A DNA stretch of 17,722 nucleotides from assembly GCA_902470925.1 (NCBI GenBank), contig CABRIF010000043.1:1-17722 (forward strand). Reading direction: 5' to 3'. The position numbers and the translations under genes were made by a program. The stretch is from an uncultured Collinsella sp. (GTDB lineage Bacteria > Actinomycetota > Coriobacteriia > Coriobacteriales > Coriobacteriaceae). Shown here one piece after another: positions 14,116 through 17,722 of the stretch. How positions within the stretch are numbered: the first letter of the stretch is position 1; every line of letters starts with the position of its first letter. The notes under the pieces are model-generated. The model was given only the letters and a program-made list of their open reading frames with translations. It did not search any database and had not been told where the DNA came from.

Positions 14116-15192
14116 ATGGCATTCGACCCCATCGAAGAGGACTGCATGCGCCTCGTGCTCGGGGCCCTGCGCCGCGAGCAGACGCCGCCGCATGAGATGA
14201 CCGCCGCAGCCGACCGGCTGAGCGACACGTTCCGCGCCGACCCGGCACACCTCATCACCTGCGACCGGGAGTGCTCGTTTCACCTCACCTCGCAGGCCGT
14301 CGAGACCGTCGACTACCGGCTGCCCTTCATCGTGGACGATGCCGAGGCCGACAAGCAGTCAGAATCGGCCGAGCGGCGCCTGCGCGAAGCCGTCGAACTC
14401 GATGAGGACAACTGGGACGCGCGCCGCATGCTGGCCGCGCTCGACGCCGAGAGCGGCGACGCCTACCTCGCCTACCTGCTCGAGACCTTGCCCGCCGTCG
14501 AGGCCTCCTGCGTCGAGGCAGCCGCCCGCGCGCAGGACGTCTACGCTCTCGCCTATGGCGAGAACCTCGAGCTGCGCCCCTATCTGCGCTGGCAGTCGGC
14601 CATCGCCGCCAGCGCCCTGATCGCCGGCAAATACCGTCTGGCGCTCTCCTGCGCCCGCACGGTGCTGGAGCGCGCGCCCTACGACCCGGGGGACATCTAC
14701 CGCACCGCGCTGCTGGCTGCCTCCAAGCTCGAGCTGCCCCTCGATGAACTCAAGCGCTTCGAGCGGCCGCACGACGCGCAGGCCCCCGCCTCGCGCCGTC
14801 GGCCCCGGCGCCGCGAGGCCACCGCGTGCGCCTGGACCCTGATCGCCGAGATGAACCTCGCCTACCGCGCCTTGGACTACGACACCGCCGGTGAGCGCCT
14901 GCGCCAGCTCGTGCGCGCCTATCCGGATGCCGCGCGCATCCTGTTCTTCCAGGTCGAGTTTCCCGAGGGCGTATGGGCGCGCGTGCACGTGGCCCCCGGC
15001 AGCGCCGACGAGCTCGCGCTCGCCGTCTCCGAGGCCACCCCGCTGCTCCAGGAGGGCATGGGAACGCCCGATTACGCGAGCTTCTCCACCTGGATCGCCG
15101 AGCACGACATCGTGCAGCGCGAGCTCACCGAGGCGGACAGGCGCCAAGCGGGCGCCGGACGCGCCCCGCGCCCGAAAGGCGGCCGCTCGTGA
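14116..15192 (+). CDS. TPR-like helical repeat protein A, unknown function
   Basis: The 358-residue product starts at an ATG behind AAGGGAG. It is soluble, Ala/Leu/Arg/Glu-rich and predicted mostly helical. Helical-repeat pairs of TPR type are suggested by AERRLREAVELDEDNWDARR (about residues 85-104), by KYRLALSCARTVLERAPYDP and by DYDTAGERLRQLVRAYPDAA. There is no signal peptide or membrane segment, and the C-terminus is basic and low-complexity. A short Cys motif ADPAHLITCDRECSFHL (about 41-57) resembles AHPERYTTCEHDRALLS in the next gene, suggesting distant paralogy. The GTGA overlap with the next gene indicates translational coupling and probably a joint complex. I do not recognise a named family. 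Confidence 0.75.
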   Translation: MAFDPIEEDCMRLVLGALRREQTPPHEMTAAADRLSDTFRADPAHLITCDRECSFHLTSQAVETVDYRLPFIVDDAEADKQSESAERRLREAVELDEDNWDARRMLAALDAESGDAYLAYLLETLPAVEASCVEAAARAQDVYALAYGENLELRPYLRWQSAIAASALIAGKYRLALSCARTVLERAPYDPGDIYRTALLAASKLELPLDELKRFERPHDAQAPASRRRPRRREATACAWTLIAEMNLAYRALDYDTAGERLRQLVRAYPDAARILFFQVEFPEGVWARVHVAPGSADELALAVSEATPLLQEGMGTPDYASFSTWIAEHDIVQRELTEADRRQAGAGRAPRPKGGRS

Positions 15193-16217
15193 ACCCCTTC
15201 CGCTACCTGAACGCGCATCTGGAGGCGGCATACGTTGCGGCCCATCCCGAACTCACCGAGGCGGGCCGGGCGCTGCTGCGCCGCGAGCTGGAGGCCCATC
15301 CCGAGCGCTACACCACCTGTGAGCACGACCGGGCGCTGCTGTCCTATGCGCAGGTGTACCAGCGCCTTCACGCCGAGCTCGCCCGCATGGAAGACATCCC
15401 CGACGAGGAGTTCGACCGCAAGCGCCCCCAGCTTGCCACCGCCGCCCAGCAGGAGCTCCGCCGCATCTGGCAGGCCGACCCGCGCTGCTATGACGCGCGC
15501 CTTGTGGGCATCCAGCTCGGCGAGCAGCCGATCGACAGCCGCCTGGGCGAGCTGCGTGCGCTGGAGGGCGACGTGCGCGCGGTGCTGGGCGAGACACTGC
15601 CCGATTTCGACCCCGAAAGCCCCCGTTTCTGGAACCAGGTCTTCTGTGACGGCTGGGAGCGCGGCGACGGCGCGCACGCCGGGGCGCTCCCCGAGCTTGT
15701 GGGCTGGCTGCATCTCACCGAGGCGCTGTCGCAGGAGTGCATGATGAGCGCCCGGTACCGGGCCGCGGAGCGCTACGCCCGCGCCGTCATGCGCGCGCAG
15801 GGCTACCCCACCTTCGCGGCGGGCACGCTGCTGCTGGCGCTCGCCCGCCTGGAGGACGAGGATGCCTTCTTCGAGGCGGCGCGCGAAGGCGGCACAGCGC
15901 TCGAGGAATCGCCCTGGTATCTGCTGGGCCGCACGCTGCTGCTCTACAAGCTGGGCCGCGCGCGTTCGGCCAAGCGCGCCCTGCGCGACTTCATCGGCCG
16001 CTGCGACGGCGGTGCGTTCTTCCTGCTCAACCCCACCTACCTCGACCCGTATCTGCCGGTGCGCCCCGAGGTCGGCGAGCCCTGGCGCCTCACCCACCAG
16101 GCGGTGTGGGAGGCCGACGGCATCATCGTCGACACGCCCGACTTCGCCGGCTGGGCAGCCTCGGTGGACGGCGCCCCCGAAGCCGCGGAGGCCTTTGCCC
16201 AGCGCAACGGCTTTTAA
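15189..16217 (+). CDS. TPR-like helical repeat protein B, unknown function
   Basis: The product is 342 residues from a GTG that overlaps the previous stop codon (GTGA); the frame is open further upstream, but that part is antisense-like to real coding sequence. It begins NPFRYLNAHLEAAYVAAHPE. It repeats the layout of its neighbour: a leading helix pair, a T(T/I)C(E/D) motif at about residue 41, then QQELRRIWQADPRCYDARLV, equivalent to ERRLREAVELDEDNWDARRM. Later helices include YRAAERYARAVMRAQGYPTF and RTLLLYKLGRARSAKRALRD. The protein is soluble, with no signal peptide. It lies 81 nt before murT on the same strand, so it may be in the same operon. No catalytic motif is evident; a scaffold or partner-binding role is an inference. 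Confidence 0.75.
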   Translation: MNPFRYLNAHLEAAYVAAHPELTEAGRALLRRELEAHPERYTTCEHDRALLSYAQVYQRLHAELARMEDIPDEEFDRKRPQLATAAQQELRRIWQADPRCYDARLVGIQLGEQPIDSRLGELRALEGDVRAVLGETLPDFDPESPRFWNQVFCDGWERGDGAHAGALPELVGWLHLTEALSQECMMSARYRAAERYARAVMRAQGYPTFAAGTLLLALARLEDEDAFFEAAREGGTALEESPWYLLGRTLLLYKLGRARSAKRALRDFIGRCDGGAFFLLNPTYLDPYLPVRPEVGEPWRLTHQAVWEADGIIVDTPDFAGWAASVDGAPEAAEAFAQRNGF

Positions 16218-16298
16218 GCGCCCGTCCGGGCTCCGTACCCGCTGTGCCTGCGGCATGCCCAGCCCGGCGCGGCGGCCGTCCCGACGATTGGACCTGCC

Positions 16299-17722
16299 AT
16301 GAGCCTGCACACACACCTCGCCCGCACCGCCGCCGGCGTGAGCCGCTGGGGCCTGCGCTCCGTCTTCAAGCGCAACGGCGGCGTGCTGCCGGGCACGATC
16401 GCCTTGCGCATCGACCCCGACCTGCTGGCATCGCTAGCCGGCACGCTCGCCGCCAGCGTGGTTATCACCGGCACGAACGGCAAAACCACCACCACCAACC
16501 TCATCGCCGACGCGCTGGCCGCCTCCGGGCGCACGGTCGTGTGCAACCGGGCGGGCAACAACATGGAGGCGGGTATCGCCGCCGCGCTGCTGGAAGCCCC
16601 GAACGGTCGCAGCGACGAGCGAGTGGGCGTGTTCGAGTGCGACGAGCTCTACACGGTCCGCGTGCTTCCCAAGCTCAAACCCACGCACTTCGTGCTGCTC
16701 AACCTGTTCCGCGACCAGCTCGACCGCTACGGCGAGATCGACCACACCCAGCAGGTCATCGCTGAGGCGCTCACCAGCTCGCCGACAACCGCGCTCATCT
16801 ACAACGCCGACGACCCCCTATGCGCCGCCATCGCCGCGCGCGTGCCCAACCCCTGCCTGCCGTTCGGCATCGAGGGCGCCACAGACACCGAGACCACGCG
16901 CATCTCCGAGTCGCGCTTCTGCCCGGTATGCGGCACGCCGCTCGATTACGACTACGTGCAGTACGGTCAGCTCGGTGCCTATCGCTGCCCCTCATGTGGA
17001 TGGGGGCGGCCCGCGCTGGCGCGGCAGGTGCGCCATGTCGAGCTCACCTGCGCCGGCTACACCTTCGAGGTGGCGGAGGCGGACGCGCAGCAGGCGCAGG
17101 CGACCACCGAACCGGCCGTCGGCGCCCCTGCCGCCGCGCACACCGCGCGCATCGACACGCGCTACAACGGCCTCTACATGGTCTACAACGTGGCGGCCGC
17201 CTACATCGCCGCCGCCGAGCTGGGGGGCGCGCGCGGCGAGTTCCAGCGGGTGCTCGACGCATATGTCCCGGCAGGCGGGCGCATGGCCACCTGGGAGGTG
17301 ACGGGCCGGCGCGTCCAGTCCAACCTGGCGAAGAACCCCGTGGGCTTCGACCGACAGATCCAGCAGATCAAGACCTCGGGCGGGCGGCTGTGCGCCTTCT
17401 TCCTGAACGACAACGACGCCGACGGGCACGACGTCTCCTGGATCTGGGACGTCGACTTCGAGCGCATCGCCGATACCGCGGGGCTGCGCGCCTTCGCCGG
17501 CGGCACCCGCGCCCACGACATGCAGGTGCGCCTGAAGTACGCCGGCATCGACGCCGCGCTCGTCGGCACCATCGAGGAGGCGCTTGCCGGCATCGCCGAC
17601 GAGCCGGCGGCCGAGACCCTTTTCGCCGTGGCGAACTACACCGCCTTCCCGCCGCTCGTGAAGGAACTCGAGAACCTCGCCGCGCGCGGGGTCCAGGCAC
17701 CCCGCGCGCGGCGAGGTTCTCG
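16299..17722 (+). CDS. murT: Lipid II isoglutaminyl synthase, MurT subunit (partial at window end)
   Basis: With GatD, MurT amidates the alpha-carboxyl of D-Glu in the lipid II stem peptide. The visible 474 residues show the Mur ligase ATP loop VITGTNGKTTTTNLIADAL (about 55-73), LLNLFRDQLDRYGEID (133-148) and the MurT-specific zinc ribbon with CPVC (208-211) and CPSC (230-233). The DUF1727-type C-terminal domain follows, with YNGLYMVYNVAAAYIAA and DVSWIWDVDFE, which holds the conserved Asp involved in the amidation chemistry. No stop is reached. The last readable residues (NLAARGVQAPRARRGS) arise partly from a terminal inverted repeat and may not be genuine. The true C-terminus is expected close by, followed normally by gatD. 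The ribosome-binding site at the chosen ATG is weak. Confidence 0.93.
   Translation, partial: MSLHTHLARTAAGVSRWGLRSVFKRNGGVLPGTIALRIDPDLLASLAGTLAASVVITGTNGKTTTTNLIADALAASGRTVVCNRAGNNMEAGIAAALLEAPNGRSDERVGVFECDELYTVRVLPKLKPTHFVLLNLFRDQLDRYGEIDHTQQVIAEALTSSPTTALIYNADDPLCAAIAARVPNPCLPFGIEGATDTETTRISESRFCPVCGTPLDYDYVQYGQLGAYRCPSCGWGRPALARQVRHVELTCAGYTFEVAEADAQQAQATTEPAVGAPAAAHTARIDTRYNGLYMVYNVAAAYIAAAELGGARGEFQRVLDAYVPAGGRMATWEVTGRRVQSNLAKNPVGFDRQIQQIKTSGGRLCAFFLNDNDADGHDVSWIWDVDFERIADTAGLRAFAGGTRAHDMQVRLKYAGIDAALVGTIEEALAGIADEPAAETLFAVANYTAFPPLVKELENLAARGVQAPRARRGS
17669..17722. repeat. Perfect 24-bp inverted repeat at the window end
   Basis: Bases 17669-17692 and 17699-17722 are exact reverse complements around a 6-nt centre (CCAGGC). 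The left arm is murT coding sequence; the right arm ends on the last base of the window. It could be a genuine gene-end hairpin, but the exact coincidence with the sequence end also fits a fold-back assembly artefact. Confidence 0.95.

Noticed and set aside
15072..16316. 414-residue minus-strand frame opposite TPR-like protein B
   Set aside because: The plus frame couples to its neighbour by GTGA and shares its motif layout. The minus frame is Gln/Arg-rich shadow sequence.

Overview
The window looks like chromosomal DNA from a high-GC Gram-positive gut anaerobe, most like Collinsella or another member of the Coriobacteriia. That placement is an inference from base composition, from the gene mix (GH4 6-phospho-alpha-glucosidase, alpha-glucoside PTS, Fe-dependent alcohol dehydrogenase, MurT) and from long GC-rich repeat-filled spacers. 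No rRNA or tRNA gene is visible to prove it.

Layout. (1) 1-924: a repeat array and C-rich low-complexity DNA. (2) 925-1584 (-): a small membrane protein. (3) 2007-5079 (-): an alpha-glucoside/maltose operon (PTS EIIBC then GH4 hydrolase), facing a divergent GntR/UTRA regulator at 5336-6079 (+). Three copies of a 16-bp palindrome lie between them. Both structural genes are frame-disrupted, while the regulator and operators look intact. (4) 6535-7119 (+): xanthine phosphoribosyltransferase, with repeat DNA on both sides. (5) 7321-8935: two related 30-bp repeat arrays that bracket a RelB/DinJ-YafQ type toxin-antitoxin pair. (6) 9248-10489 (-): argJ, whose C-terminus appears cut short where low-complexity DNA begins. 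(7) 10931-12285 (+): an AbiEi/AbiEii toxin-antitoxin pair. (8) 12544-13758 (-): an iron-containing alcohol dehydrogenase with a hairpin terminator. (9) 14116-17722 (+): two overlapping genes for diverged, apparently paralogous TPR-like proteins, followed by murT (lipid II amidation), which runs off the end of the window.

How the genes work together. The alpha-glucoside genes form a classic transport-phosphorylate-hydrolyse unit with a local repressor. The two toxin-antitoxin modules are self-contained cassettes. The two TPR-like proteins are coupled by a GTGA overlap and lie just upstream of murT, so they may be co-expressed with it.

The most unusual material is the interspersed repeat family built on GGGTTCGGGTTTCGGCCATC and its reverse complement. 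Units lie 30 bp apart (or about 41 and 82 bp) and switch orientation inside each array, with a 66-bp identical orientation-switch core shared by the two arrays around the toxin-antitoxin pair. The last 54 bp of the window form a perfect 24-bp inverted repeat that ends exactly at the final base, possibly a fold-back artefact.
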